Shown: piece by piece, positions 10,672 through 22,461 of the stretch | Numbering within the stretch: the first letter of the stretch is position 1 | Layout: each line of letters opens with the position of its first letter | Assembly: GCA_024803745.1 (NCBI GenBank) | Contig: JANJXV010000006.1 | Location: forward strand, 42,443,001 to 42,507,000 | DNA: 64,000 bases | Direction: 5' to 3' | Origin: Megascapheus bottae | Taxonomy: Eukaryota; Chordata; Mammalia; Rodentia; Geomyidae | Notes under the pieces: generated by a model | Database searches by the model: none | What the model was told of the DNA's origin: nothing | Seen by the model: only the letters and a program-made list of their open reading frames with translations | Position numbers and translations under genes: made by a program

Positions 10672-10945
10672 TCTTTGTTGTCATTGTTTTCTTTTCTTTG
10701 TGTATTATTTGTTCATATACTTGTCTTTGAAAGCATACGAGGAGACATAGAACTGGAGGGACAACATGAACAACCGTAGCAGTAGTACTCAGTAGAGCTA
10801 TACAATTTGTGGGTAGGGACGGGAAGGAAAGACTACAAGAGAATAAAGAGAAGGTTAAAAACGTCCAAAAAGAAATGTACTCATGAAAGTGTAATACCTC
10901 TGTTATCACCTTTATAACAATACAATGACAATAAAAGTTGAAAAA
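10672..10945 (+). mobile_element. L1 LINE, sense 3' UTR end with A-rich tail
   Basis: It aligns by eye with the L1 tail at 16319-16644. Shared features are the CTTTGTTGT...TTTTCTTTTCT start, AGAGCTATACAATTTGTG, AAGAAATGTACTCATG, and the end CACCTTTATAACAATACAAT followed by GACAATAAAAGTTGAAAAA. It is in the opposite orientation to the ORF2 part on its left, as expected of an L1 inserted by twin priming. Confidence 0.8.
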
Positions 10946-11601
10946 CAGAATGTGTTATATTTAAATAAGTATCCTATTAATGCACAATTAGTTTGTTCTA
11001 CTTCTGGTGTGCCAACTATTCTGCAATGGCCCACAACATTTCATAAAGGTATAGACTTGGATACGAGAGGACACCCACTTGGCCTGGCTTGGCGATGGAG
11101 GTACGGAAAGACATCGGAGGCAGGCTTTGCTGTGTACCTGTTGCAGTGGAGCTGGAGAAGATACCTCACTCTTCAGGCTTGCGAGGGAGTACCAGGTCAT
11201 TATCCAGCCACAGGCTAAGATAGGTGGCTTGTTAGTGCTTTTCATCACTCTTAAATCACTTTTGGGGGTACAGTGTTGCTTTAATGAGGGGTAACCCTAT
11301 GCAAACTGCTAGAGATTCTCGGAGAAAGGTGTGCAAACAAACAGATATCTGTGTTCAAGGGCAGCCTCTTCTCTGAGAAGGACAAACACCATGATACTTG
11401 TCTGCTTTTTGTTGAACCTCATGCTGGCTGGAATGACAAAGGTCATGCCTGATCACTCTAACTGTGAGGAATGTTACATCATGAAAGACATGCCTCTATG
11501 ACAGTCCATGAACCATATTGTTTGCCCATTTCTTTTTTCCTTTACAAGGGTTACTGCTGAGATTTTACATTCAAGAGAGTTATAATTCGGCTCAATTTAC
11601 C

Positions 11602-11642
<41 letters not shown>

Positions 11643-12502
11643 GCATGCACACCTTTCAGAGAAATTGCATCAGATAAAGGAGGGTTATTGTGTTTCTCAG
11701 GTGAGGCTTTTTAGATAAAACCTGAGGTGAGACACAGCCTGCTTACAGTGGCTTCTAGCCCAGAGGCAGTTTGGACAGGTTCTGTTACACAAAGGTATAA
11801 TTCAGGCAGGGCTTCTGAACAAGGGCACATTGTATCCTTGCTACCTTGTCAAGAGTCTTGTTAATGGTTTACATGTACCATGTCCTCCAATTTAAACTTA
11901 TACGTTCCCTTTAGGAGGGAACAGTCAGAGAATTCCTCCTGACTCCCTAGGAAGAGGGAACGTATTTTAAGATTTTAAAACTTGGATGCCAGGGCTTCCT
12001 TTGCCTTCCCCCAAAATCACTTTCTATGCGCTCCCTCTGGAGCCACAGACTGGATTCTCATGTGACTTCCAAGCCTTCAGGGCCTTCCTCCAGGCTCAGT
12101 GCTGGCCAAGCACAGAGCATTCAAAGGCCTGAGATATAGAGGACTGCTTACCCAAAACCACATAGTACAGAGTAGCACCCTTTCTCACTCTAAGAAAATG
12201 TGTGTGGAGGGGGTAGGGTGGAAGCGCTCTGAAGTGTGATTTTTCTATTCTCTACACACTGTTCAATGAGACAGTCCTATCAGAAGTAACACAATCCTGG
12301 GGAGTGAGGAGTTTCCTTCCTGCTTTGCCACACTAGGACACTTAAATAGAAATAAAATGAACCAAATGCAAGCTTGCACTGAGTGAGCATTCAGTCATGC
12401 ATCTGGTCCAGGGCCAGGCCCTAATAAAGATGGCTCCAATCGTTATACCTGAAGAATTCTGAAGGCCAGGGAAGCACAGAGGGGTCAAGAAAGCATGTTT
12501 GG
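10946..12502. other. Unique DNA, no gene recognised
   Basis: Several frames of 60-97 codons are open around 10925-11294 on both strands, but no family, splice structure or start context supports a gene. A CA tract lies at 11605. Confidence 0.5.
11605..11650. repeat. (AC)n microsatellite
   Basis: Eighteen AC units followed by GC/AC variants. Confidence 0.97.
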
Positions 12503-12750
12503 ACCACATGCTGGTAGCTCACACCTGCAATCCTAGCTACTCACGAGGCTGAGATCTGAAGCTTGCAGTTCAAAGCTAGCCGAGGCTGGCAAGTTCATGA
12601 AACTCTTATCTTCATTTAGCCAGAAAAAGCCAGAAGTAGAGCTATAGCTCAAGTAGTAGAGTGCCAGCTTTGAGCAAAAAGCCAAACAAGAGTGTAAGAC
12701 CCTGAGTTCAAGCCTGTGCTGCCTTTCCAAAAAAAAAAAAAAAAAAAAAA
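12503..12750 (+). mobile_element. B1-ID composite SINE with A tail
   Basis: Head CACATGCTGGTAGCTCACAC, then CTGCAATCCTAGCTACTCAC, AGCCAGAAGTAGAGCTATAG, CTCAAGTAGTAGAGTGCCAG and a CCTGAGTTCAAGCC end. A 22-bp A run closes it (12729-12750). Both arms are complete. Confidence 0.92.
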
Positions 12751-13866
12751 GAATGATTGCTGATCTTTCTTTCTATTGAAATGAAGTGTGGCCTTTCCTT
12801 TGTCATAACCTCCCTTGAGCTTATATGAAAAACACAGAATAAATGCATGCATCAGCTCCCCAAAGTGGAGCCAAGACCCTGTGATTGTGTTACCCCAGGG
12901 GCTCTGTTTGATCAGAAATGAGTGTCACAAGCACCTTCTCTAGTACTTCATGGAGATGAAGTCCTAATAGAAGATGACCAGGGATGATTTGTCCCTTTCT
13001 CAGAGCCTCTCAATATCCATACTCACCCATCTCCATGGAATAGTAGCCAATTTTTATTTGTGGTAGCGGCTGACACAATTAGCAGTTAGCCAAGTGCTTA
13101 TCTTTTTTATTTCTTGGGCTGGAAGTAGGACATTCATCTATGTACAGGAGTCTATGCTGTCCTTGCTGAGGAAAAATGGACAAGTCCCCTGTCAGGATAT
13201 AATGCTCCTAGACTTTCACCACTGATGGGGTTTAGTCTTACATTAGTTCAGACTGAGTTTCATTAGATGAAACAGAAGTTTAATGGTTTCATCAAATTAT
13301 TTCTAGTCTCCTTTCCTAACTTCTCACCAAACTTCTTTTGGCTTTTGACTTACTGATTGGAAGTTACAATGGCCCCTCTCATTTGTCACATCTGCATTCC
13401 AGGTAAAAGAGGAGGAGAAAAAAAAAGTGACTGAGTCCCAAGCCGGCCAAGCTTGTCTATTTTAATTAGGGAAGCAATTTTCTTCCTCCACATTCCTTCT
13501 CTACCTCAGATCTACTTCTACTGGAGAAGCAAGTTTGAGAAGGGCAACATTGCTTCCCTGAACAAAGATGGGCATTCTATTACCCAGCAAAGAGGAGAGA
13601 TTGACTCAGACGTAGGGAAGTAGCAGTTTCTGCTACATCATCTCCTTAAGGCGGTATGTTTTGGGAAGTTAGTATGTTATGTCATTAATCTGTAACATAA
13701 GCTGAAGGATAGCAGCTAAGTAGACAGCATAGAGACACTGGACTCTTTGTTGAGAAAAGGAAATAAATTGGAAATAGAAGGTTATAGCTTTCTCCTCACA
13801 AATACTTAGGGTGTGGGCCTTCCAGGATGTGATTAACCTTCATCTAGTCTTGGTTTCCAATCCTCA
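12751..13866. other. Unique DNA, no gene recognised
   Basis: Nothing recognised. Confidence 0.55.
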
Positions 13867-13879
13867 CCATTACTAACAT

Positions 13880-14059
13880 GTTTTTTTGACAGTCATGGGC
13901 CTTGAACTCAGGATCTAGGCACTGTCCTTGGGCTTTCTCTACCACTTGAACCACAGCACCACTTCCAGATTTTTTTCTATGTATGTGGGACCGAGAAATT
14001 GAACCCAGGTCTTCGTGCATGCTAGGCAAGCACTCTACGACTAGGCCAAACTCCTGTCC
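13880..14059 (-). mobile_element. ID-dimer SINE with target-site duplication
   Basis: On the minus strand the head is GGAGTTTGGCCTAGTCGTAG and the B-box-like region is GGGTTCAATTTC. A second ID-like arm (AGTGGTGCTGTGGTTCAAGT) and an A-rich tail follow. It is flanked by a 13-bp direct repeat with one mismatch: CCATTACTAACAT at 13867-13879 and CCATTACTGACAT at 14060-14072. Confidence 0.92.
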
Positions 14060-14072
14060 CCATTACTGACAT

Positions 14073-14340
14073 TTTTTTTTAAAAAATTATCTTTAGTTGT
14101 ACAAAGGAGCTGTCATTCAACAAAGCAGTTTATGACTACAATGCATCTTGATCAATGTCAGCCCTTTCAACATTCTCACTCATCCATCCCAACCCATCCC
14201 TCCCCATACTTTTCATAGTTTTGGAGGATAGACATTGAATTTTTACTATATTTTCTCTTCCCTTCTTCTCATTATTCATTGTCTAATCCTTGGCATTTTT
14301 GACTAGGTGATCCTTTGATATGGAAGTTGACAACTACATA
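14073..14340 (-). mobile_element. L1 LINE 3' UTR, antisense
   Basis: A T-rich start is followed by AGTTGTACAAAGGAGCTGTC, AAGCAGTTTATGACTACAAT and GCATCTTGATCAA, then a pyrimidine-rich 3' UTR body. The first block is shared with the copy at 28290, so it is dispersed. It differs from the 3' UTR type at 41435 and 48436 and is probably another L1 subfamily. Confidence 0.65.
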
Positions 14341-16302
14341 AGTAAATTACTTATCCTGTCCTCTGCCAACAAGATTCCTGTAGGGCTATGTCCCTTCCCC
14401 ATCCCGCAGTTGTAATACACCCAAACCTACACTGTCTCCAGACTTTATCAAACTGATTACAGAACATTGCTCTGATTTGTTCTAAAACACTCATGACTAG
14501 TAGCTGAACTCACATTGTTTCTTGGTTTTGAGATGGAAAAGCGTGGAATTTACCTCATGACTGGTTGTATCTGCTAGCTAATGGGACTGTGGCAGCAGTG
14601 CTGGCTAGCAAAGTTGATCTCCACATTTTCATGGCAGCTGAACTACCCCTACTGCATGGCCAGAATGATACCTACATTGCTGGCTTCTTGGCCCCAAGAT
14701 TCAAAGTCTAGCATCTCATGGATAGAACTTGCAGTAGCCAGAGCAAACTGACACCAAAGTAGAGTTGCTAGTTTTAACCACCAAAAATATAGGACAGGTG
14801 CTATATTAAAATTTTAGACAAATGAGAGATAAGGTTTTAGAGTAAATCCCCTGCTAACTGGGAGCATTATGTTTACACTTTCAATACAGATAATGCTTCC
14901 CAACCGACTTTTGTTGCCAGATTTTATGGCAGCTCACACAGGCCAACAAATACTTACCGTTTCTACCATTGTTGATGACCAAACACTCAGATGGTAAGTC
15001 ATCAGACATGAAGTCTGTGCCCTTGCCCTAACCTGGAACCTTCCTGGGTGCTAAGTAAAGACACCAGGCAATCCGATTGCAATACTCATTTCTCTACCCT
15101 CAGATCCTTTCATCTCGCCTGAGCAGATGATCTTTATAGTGTCAGAGGCTGACTTCAGGAGCAATGTGAGACTCCTTGTTCTCCCTGTCTGGGTGGCACA
15201 GGCAGCACCTGCTCTGGGTAAGGAACAGGATCGTGTAACCAGGGAAAAACTAAGGCACAGCTAGCCGCCCCAGGGCCCAGGCGCTAGCTGAAAACAGTGG
15301 ACCAGACCCTTTCCTACATGGGAGTTCCATGGGGAAATGCCTGAATATGCTTCCAAAAGAGTAGTACATGATGATTGGGCTTCTTGATATGCTGCCAGAG
15401 AGAACTGCCTGTGACCTGCACCCCTTACAGAGCAGTCTTAGGGAGTTTTAGTGCATACCAGCAGGCTAGACTCTAGAGAAGCCACTTGGTCTACACCAGT
15501 ATGTCCTGAAGTTACCTGACTGGGAAACATGTGCACGCTTTGTAACTTCTCAGCATACACTTGAACACTCACTGCCCATGCAGATAACCAGCACAGTAGG
15601 AGACGTGTATTCCACAGTTGTACATCTGTACTGTGCTGGGTCAAATGTTTAGTTTACACAGATCTTGTGTTTGTTTTTGTAATTCTTCAAGCAGGTGTCC
15701 ATGTTTACTCAGCAACAGAGGTTACTATTCTGTGGCCAGTTTACTGGCCTATTGTAGATGCTCAATAAGCATTGATTGAATAGAGAAGACAGACGCATGG
15801 TCCATGACCACTGACCATTTCCATCTCATACAGTGGCTCTCATGGGACCACAGAGTAGACTCATGGGAGGACAGGTTTTAGAATATATATGCTGCCTGCT
15901 CCTGGCACTGAAAGTAACAAAGGAAAACGGGAAGTGCTGAAGCTCAGTAGATAAAGCATGGTATTGAGACTATTCCCTGAACCTTCAGGAAACACACACA
16001 TACTATACTTTGGTTCACTTCCTTTCTTGAGTTCTCTATCTTGTATAAAAAAAGACCAGCAAGTCCCTGCTTGGTTGTGCCCCAAAAGGGACCTCAGGAG
16101 AAAAGTTCCCCTGGCCTGAAAGCCAGGTTGTCACCAAAAGGCAAATACCTCTTCTATTCTAAGTGGCAAGAATGAAGGTTATTTGAAACAACCACAAAAT
16201 TTACTAAAACATTCTGGTAAGTAGAGATGATGTTGGTGGTCTGCTAGTTTCCAGAACACATTCACCTTGCTAGTTGAACCACCTCCTCTGTGCCCCAAAG
16301 AT
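14341..16302. other. Unique DNA, no gene recognised
   Basis: No gene or clear transposon except a short L2/MIR-like end at 15740. A degenerate ID-like stretch (GAAGTGCTGAAGCTCAGTAG, about 15932) is too weak to call. Confidence 0.5.
15740..15786 (+). mobile_element. L2/MIR-type 3' end fragment
   Basis: GTAGATGCTCAATAAGCATT followed by GATTGAATAGA matches the conserved CORE-SINE/L2 end (TAGGTGCTCAATAAAT-type, then a TTGAATGA-type end). Only the tail remains. Confidence 0.5.
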
Positions 16303-16318
16303 AAAATTCAACGTCTGC

Positions 16319-16644
16319 AACATGAACTCCAGGAAAGGGAAACTAGAAGGGTTTTTCTTTGTTGTTGTTTCCTTTTCTCTTTGTCTTGTTTGTTTGTTTG
16401 TCTTTGGGAGGGCAAGGGGGCACACAGGGACAAAGAGTGAACAAATGCAACAGAGCTATTTCCTAGACACTGCGCTTGAAATGAACTATACAACTAGTGA
16501 GTGGGGTGGTGGGATGGGAGGGGAAAACTGGGAGAAAGTGAGGGACAGGGTGGCATTGTCCAAAAAGAGATGTACTCATTACCTGACCTATGTAATTGCA
16601 AACCCTCTGTACCTCACCTTTATAATAACAATTAAAATTTTAAA
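16319..16644 (+). mobile_element. L1 LINE 3' UTR tail with target-site duplication
   Basis: A 5'-truncated L1 of about 326 bp. Its end, TGTACTCATTACCTGACCTA, then TGTAATTGCAAACCCTCTGT and ACCTCACCTTTATAATAACA, is the same 3' terminus as at 10672 and, in reverse, at 48436. It is flanked by a 16-bp direct repeat with two mismatches: AAAATTCAACGTCTGC at 16303-16318 and AAGATTCAACTTCTGC at 16645-16660. A 132-codon frame across it is spurious. Confidence 0.9.
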
Positions 16645-16660
16645 AAGATTCAACTTCTGC

Positions 16661-17364
16661 CCTCTCCCATGAGCTCCCGCCCATCACACATTCTTTCCCT
16701 GGGCTCATTCCAGTTGATTTTTCCCTAGGAATGCCCCTTCATTCTTGGCTTGTCTCATGAGGTAGGTTTGGATCTAGCTTCTCATCATTGTTCTTCATCT
16801 TTTCATTCTTCTCATCATTGTTTAGTTGAGAACAATGTACCAGAAGAAGGCTTTTCAGGCCTTGTAAACATGTGCACATGTTCGCATACATAGTAACACA
16901 CACACAGCACACACCAGCGTCACATGCATGGGGCTATCAGGAAAATTGACCCATTGATTTTCTGGATAGCACTTTGAGCACAGTTGTTAAATGTAAATAC
17001 AACTACATCTCCCAATAAGAATCTCAGATATGACAAGAATTTAAATGCATCAGAAAATTCACTAGATCTGGCCTGTTGTATATGTATGTACGAATACAGA
17101 TAGGTTCTGCCCTACAAGCTATTTTTCAAGGCTTCTAGGGATTTTTATGCTAGGTTTTAGGAGGAATGCATAACTTCTTTGATTATGAATGTGTGCAAGT
17201 TGTCCTGCAAGTGCTCACATACTGAAACATGATAAATTATTACCTTGACTTGTCTTCAGAGTTCTTATGTCCTCCCTAGCTGAAAGGGCCTTCTTTGTGC
17301 CTGCCCCTTTAAGACTCTGTGCGTGCTTTTCAAGACTCTGCACCGTCTCATTGGTGCACACTTG
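16661..17364. other. Unique DNA, no gene recognised
   Basis: Nothing recognised. A short duplicated phrase TTCTCATCATTG(TT) occurs at about 16780 and 16808. Confidence 0.55.
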
Positions 17365-17775
17365 ATATGTTAGTGAGTTTTCCATCACTATTACAAAATA
17401 CCTGAGATAAACACACATCCCCTTCCAAAAAAAAAAGAAAGAAAGAAGAAAGGGTTATTTTGGTCTACGGTTTTGAACATTTCAGTCCATAGTCAGTGAG
17501 ACCATTACTTTAGGGTGTGTATTGAGGCCACATATCAAAGTAGAATCATGTGGCAGAAGCAAATCTCACCTTATGGCCAAAGAGAGTAAGAAGGGGAGGG
17601 GTCCTGAATCTTCCCATTCAACAGCGCTCCCTAGCAACAAGAAAACCTCTCATTAGCTCTAACCTCCTAAAGATTCCACTGGTTGCCAGTAGTTCCAAGG
17701 CCTGGAAACCTAGATTTTTAACACTTGGATCTTCCTTTGGTGGACACTTAGCCAAACCACAGTACTTGGTTTAGC
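17365..17775 (+). mobile_element. MaLR-like LTR, old
   Basis: The order of motifs resembles an old MaLR-class LTR: ATTACAAAATACCTGAGATA, an A/GAAA tract, GGGTTATTTTGGTCTACGG, TTCAGTCCATAGTCAGTGAG, CCTCCTAAAGATTCCACTGG and ACACTTGGATCTTCCTTTGG. There is no internal retroviral gene. The subfamily is uncertain and named from memory. Confidence 0.55.
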
Positions 17776-19329
17776 ATTCTATGTAGTAGCTTGTGGTTTT
17801 TTTTTTCTTCCTGCTGGATCTTCCTTATGGATGTATATTTAGCTGCATTATCTCTCACTAGCAAAAGTACCCACAGCCACAAGTAACCACTCACCTTCAT
17901 TAGATACCCAGTTAGTTTATTACTTGTGACTTCACCTTTCTAATAAATTTATTTTACAAATTGCAAATATGCAATCATCTGGGGTTTTTTTTGTTTTTTT
18001 AAGAGCAAGGTTGAAGAACTTTTAACCTTTCTATACCCTTCATATAAACTAAAACAATGAGTTATCACTTTATTAAATATTCCCCTACTTCCTAGAAAGG
18101 AATTTCCCATGATAAGCCTAAGAATATCTTGCTGCATTAATATAAGATCTATTTTCTTTCTTAAAATATTGGAGCCAGAATCTTTTTGAATGGGCAGAAG
18201 GAAAAAAAGGATAAAATGGCAAATATTATGATTAGGTGCATAGTTTTTACTTTTCTCTTTCATAAACATTGACTGGGATAGCATCAGGATTTTGCTCAGA
18301 CTCCAAACACAACAGATTTGAAGCAGGAAAGCTACATCATATCCAGAGGCCAGAAGTGAAACAGGAGGGAGTGCCCCTTCACCCCCCACCACTCCTAAAT
18401 GAACTGAAATGAAAAATTCTGTCAAATCCTCTTCAATTCAGAATTTTAGGAAAGTAATTACTGGTGTATATTTTGTCTTTGTTCTATGCTATCCCCCAAA
18501 CCCACCTAGTGCTACTGGAGGCTCCATCAACTGCTCCAGTGGGAGATGGCCTTGAGTCAGGTCATGAGTGGAAGATAACACATTGTTCCCCTTTTGCCAT
18601 CTGCTTCTATTAAATGGTAGCATCCACCTTTTGGCCTTGTTCGCAGTGCAACATGCATCATGGGTTTACTCAGACCCTGACACCATTTTATAGGCTTAAT
18701 AATAATAAATCTATGTTCTGAAATAGTTTTGCAGATTACAGCAATCAATCAAAATTCAGAGAGCCCAAGACCATTAATGTCATCAGCGGTGATGCAGGCC
18801 CCTCAGGGATCTACCTACCTATCAGCCTTCACAATGGCATGCACACACCTAAAGAGCCTGAAGACAGAGGGAGGAGACAGGAACATAAATTGCAATTCTG
18901 TTTTTATCTGCCAGCAGGGGATGATTTTCTTGGGGAGACCATGTCAATTCTTGGTAGGAAATGAAACTGGGACTTGGTGATTTTTTCCTCCAATTTTGTA
19001 ACTCGTGAAGATTTTGCTAGCCCCAGGAATAAAATCCTTGAAATTCAGCCTGTGAGCTTGAGGATTAAGATTTTCCTTTCAAAACATTCCAGTGAGCTAC
19101 ACAAAAGTGCTTTACTTTGCCTCCTTCATACCATTCATGCTCATATACCATTTTATGAAGACAGCCCATAGGGACACACAGACAACACTGCCTCTCTTGA
19201 TAGTGGCAGTGGTTCATCCTTAGAACCATGAGGACAGAGAAGAAAGACAGAATTTCCTCCAAGGCCTAGAGTTTGAGTACTTTTTGTAACTTCAAAGGCC
19301 TTTTTCTTGAAGCTAATGTAGTATAGTGA
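17776..19329. other. Unique DNA with a long chance ORF
   Basis: The longest open frame of the window (158 codons, minus, 17949-18425) is here. It starts at TTG rather than ATG, lies in AT-rich DNA and matches no family that I know, so I do not call it a gene. Confidence 0.5.
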
Positions 19330-19440
19330 TAGGAAAACTATCTGGTTTTGCCTATTACACTAGCTAGTTCTGTGACCTTGAGTGAGTCTTCTCATTTATG
19401 CATCATTTTGCCATTGGCATAGTGGGTGATTGCTCTAACT
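19330..19440 (-). mobile_element. MIR SINE fragment
   Basis: TAGTTCTGTGACCTTGAGTG, then AGTCTTCTCATTTATGCATC is the reverse complement of the MIR core (CTGTGTGACCTTGGGCAAG-type). Confidence 0.7.
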
Positions 19441-20559
19441 CAGGCTGACAAACGAATAATCCATGAGCAAGATGGAGATGCAGTCATTGCATGTGTTAAT
19501 GAATGACTTAGAAACTTAAAACAATCTTTCACTTTCTAAAAAATAGAGACACTGGGCATTATTTTCACATAGCAGCAAAGTGTGTTACAGAGTGATGTCT
19601 CTCTTTAGTTTTGCATTCGCATACATAAAGGGGTTTTGTTGTGCCATTTCCATGCATTTGCACAGTGCACTGTGAACAAATTCATCCCCTCTACTGCATT
19701 ATAGGGGTCCTTGTCTATGGAAGCTTTTCCTCTTCTTTTGGACTCCACCATCCTCATATATTGTCCTTCTTGCCCCTACATCTACAACTCAGTCAGAATA
19801 ATTTCCTGGTCCCTGTAGGTATGAGCCTTGTCAATGCCTGGTTACATTTAACTTCTATCAAATACAACCAAACCCAGGTTAGAGGAATTTTAAAGTAGAG
19901 TTCATTAAAATGAAATGGAAGTAGGAATCCCCAAATAATTGTATATTATCTGGATTCCACACTTTAATACCTCCATGCAAGAAACTACTATGAGCACAAA
20001 CAGCCACCTATCAGTAATAAACTGTTGGCTTCTCCATTTACAATAGCAAAGTAAGAACTATTTTATATTTCTGGCCTCTTGCGTGTTACGCTCCTTCCAC
20101 ACATACTAAAATGCTTCACCATAGGCCTAGGGGAATAAGAAAACTTGGAATTTGGGACTTTTCACTTTGCTTTACATTCTTGAATCAATAGGATTGTGGG
20201 TCTGCTCAGACCACACACGTCTCACTCTTCCTCTGCTGCAGATAGCATTTTCGGTCTAAATAATTCTCAGTGGCCCATACCCTTTGCCGAGCTAATGGCT
20301 TCCTCTAGTTTCTTCACGTGTTCATATTTCTGATAATTATCTCCTTGAGAGGGGTCAGATATAATGCTTTTTAAAAGTTCAGTGCCAAGAAGAGTCAAGG
20401 ACTATTCTAAATGGTCCTAAACATTTATAAGGAACTGACCTGCATTTGCAGAATTGACCACAGTGAGAATGGTATTTACAGGTGATTAGCAAAACCCAAG
20501 GCTCTTAGCATAAACATAAGCTCTATATGAAGGTGTTCTGATGGAGGACCAGTCCTGAG
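19441..20559. other. Unique DNA, no gene recognised
   Basis: Nothing recognised. Confidence 0.55.
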
Positions 20560-21200
20560 ATTCTAGGCCCCTATTTAAACAATGAAAGCTAGCACCCTGA
20601 AGACCAACTCTGAGATAAACCATGGATGTCCTTGGACTTGCCAGCTACATCACAGCCCTCCATGGCTAAGCTGACTTCAGCAAGTAAGTCCCATTGCCTT
20701 TATCCCCCTTGTTTCCCCTCTCCAAGCTTCCCTTTCTGATCTCTACAGCGTGGATTAATAATAGCAGACGCCATGGAAACTTTCATCAGATAAATACCTG
20801 TAAAGATAAATCATCGGCTTCTCTCCCTCCTTTGCCCCTTTAGCTATTGCTCAAGTGGAACTTTCAACCCTCTCTGCCTTTTACTGATTATGAGAGATTG
20901 CTTCCATGGAAGGGAGTAGCGACCTTGACAGTGTCAAATAATTTAATATGCCATTTGGTGCCAGGTCTGTCTATTGGGTTCATTTGCCATCATTGCCGGC
21001 TCTGTTTTCTCTGAACAATATGGCTGTTGAGCAGGATCTAGGAGGTGCTCGTCCATGCAGTAAGCTGCTAAAGGAGCCTTTCAATTGGAGTTTTAATAGG
21101 AAAATAAAATCAGTAACTGTATCAGCAAAAGCTTTTCAGAAAAATCAGGTCATTCTATGGTCCATGGCTCTTTTATTATGGTTGGAATCATGTCACTAGA
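20560..21200. promoter_or_regulatory. Repeat-free block with clustered TF-like motifs (candidate enhancer)
   Basis: There are no recognisable repeats over about 640 bp. Visible motifs are homeobox-like (GGATTAATAATAG near 20753, AATAATTTAATATG near 20938, CAATTGGAGTTTTAATAGG near 21081), GATA-like (CAGATAAATACC, AAGATAAATCATC near 20790-20815) and NFI-like (TTTGGTGCCA near 20953). This composition is typical of developmental conserved elements. Conservation cannot be judged from one sequence, so the call is tentative. Confidence 0.25.
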
Positions 21201-21479
21201 TACACACATAATAAAATACTGCCTCATAGGGCTAAAGAAATGGGCAAGGAAGTTGGGTTTTCAAAATTGCACTACATGTTACTTTCTCAAGAAACAAACT
21301 GTGGGAGCTTGGGGATGAAAACAGCCTCTATTTGGCCAGGAAGAAAGTTAAAGTTATAGGAATCTCTTCTGAAAAAAAAAAAAAGAACATGAATATGAAA
21401 CACAGAACCTGTTTCCTCTCTTAGGGAGTCCAGGCCCTGATATCTGGTCCATCTCTCTCCCCCCTCTAAGTTACACTGG
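21201..21479. other. Unique DNA
   Basis: Nothing recognised beyond a short A run at about 21372. Confidence 0.55.
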
Positions 21480-21672
21480 CCACCAACTCTTCACTTAGGC
21501 TCAATTTTGCACCTGGGCTCTCCCACTTACTGGGTGACCTTGAGCAAATTGCTTAAGCCTTCTGGATTCTCTATAGGAATTAAGTGAGATCATGCTTGTA
21601 AAGTGCTTCTCACAGTCTCTGGCAAGGAGCCAGTGGTCAATAAATGGAGCTGTGATTAGTATCATTATTATT
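21480..21672 (-). mobile_element. MIR SINE
   Basis: TACTGGGTGACCTTGAGCAA, ATTGCTTAAGCCTTCTGGAT, AATTAAGTGAGATCATGCTT, GTAAAGTGCTTCTCACAGTC and GTGGTCAATAAATGGAGCTG follow the MIR consensus almost end to end on the reverse strand. Confidence 0.88.
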
Positions 21673-22252
21673 TCTGGGCTGGGTCCTTGGTGTCTTAATT
21701 ATCTGTAGGTCCCACCTCATCAGTGTCTTTCTGAACAGTCCTCTCTCTGTGCCCAGGTTTCCCTTTGGAGCCCTCGGAAGCCGTGAGGGAATGGCCGTAT
21801 CCTCTTCCTTTCTCTGGATTATAGAGTGATAACCTCTAGGCACTTTCACATTCCTCGGAAGCAGAGCTGTAATCTAGCAACAGAATCACTGAACTGCAGA
21901 CTCCAGCATGGGAGCCTGGGGGCATATGGCAGGGACCAACCTGTTTCAGCTTTTTGGACCACCAAGGTAGGAAAATCTACATCTCCAAGCCCTCCCAAGG
22001 AGTCCCCTGCCTCTGCTGGGAAAATCATAGCACAATATTTCTTTGTTCCTGCACAGAAATGTCTCCAAGGCACAGAAACTTTCTCTAAGACCTCCCAGCA
22101 ACCTGCCAGCATCTCTGGGACACAAGACTTCAGGCCACCCTACTGTTTAGTAAGCTCTTGGTAGCTGCCTACCAAAGTGAGATTTTTGTGTGCGTGTGCA
22201 TCTTCAAGTTCTGTTGTTAAGTTTTAAATTGCCAGCATTAAAAACAAAACAC
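21673..22252. other. Unique DNA with overlapping chance ORFs
   Basis: Frames of 112 codons (plus, 21826-22164) and 88 codons (minus, 21846-22112) overlap. Neither resembles a known protein. Confidence 0.5.
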
Positions 22253-22259
22253 AAGACTT

Positions 22260-22454
22260 AGGGCCGGGAGTTTGGCCTAGTTGGTAGAGTGCTTGCCAGG
22301 CATGCACTAAGACCCAGATTTGATCCCTCAGTACCACATACATAGAAAAATCCAGAAGTGGTGCTGTGCTGGCCTTGAGAAAGTCCAAGGACAGAGCCAA
22401 GGATAGAATTGAGTTCAACTCCCAGGACTGGCAAAAAACAAACAAACAACAAAA
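22260..22454 (+). mobile_element. ID-dimer SINE
   Basis: Head GGGCCGGGAGTTTGGCCTAG, then TTGGTAGAGTGCTTGCCAGG and a second arm (CAGAAGTGGTGCTGTGCTGG). It ends CCCAGGACTGGCAAAAAACA and a CAAA tail. The B-box region (GATTTGATCCC) is mutated from GGTTCGATTCC, so it is probably silent. A short 7-bp direct repeat AAGACTT flanks it (22253-22259 and 22455-22461). Confidence 0.92.
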
Positions 22455-22461
22455 AAGACTT

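Noticed and set aside
15925..16000. Possible ID SINE trace (GAAGTGCTGAAGCTCAGTAG)
   Set aside because: Too short and diverged to separate from chance.
16274..16672. 132-codon plus ORF
   Set aside because: It covers the L1 tail 16319-16644, so most of it is L1 3' UTR translation.
17949..18425. 158-codon minus-strand ORF, the longest of the window
   Set aside because: It starts at TTG, lies in AT-rich DNA, shows no domain or family resemblance and has no splice or promoter context.
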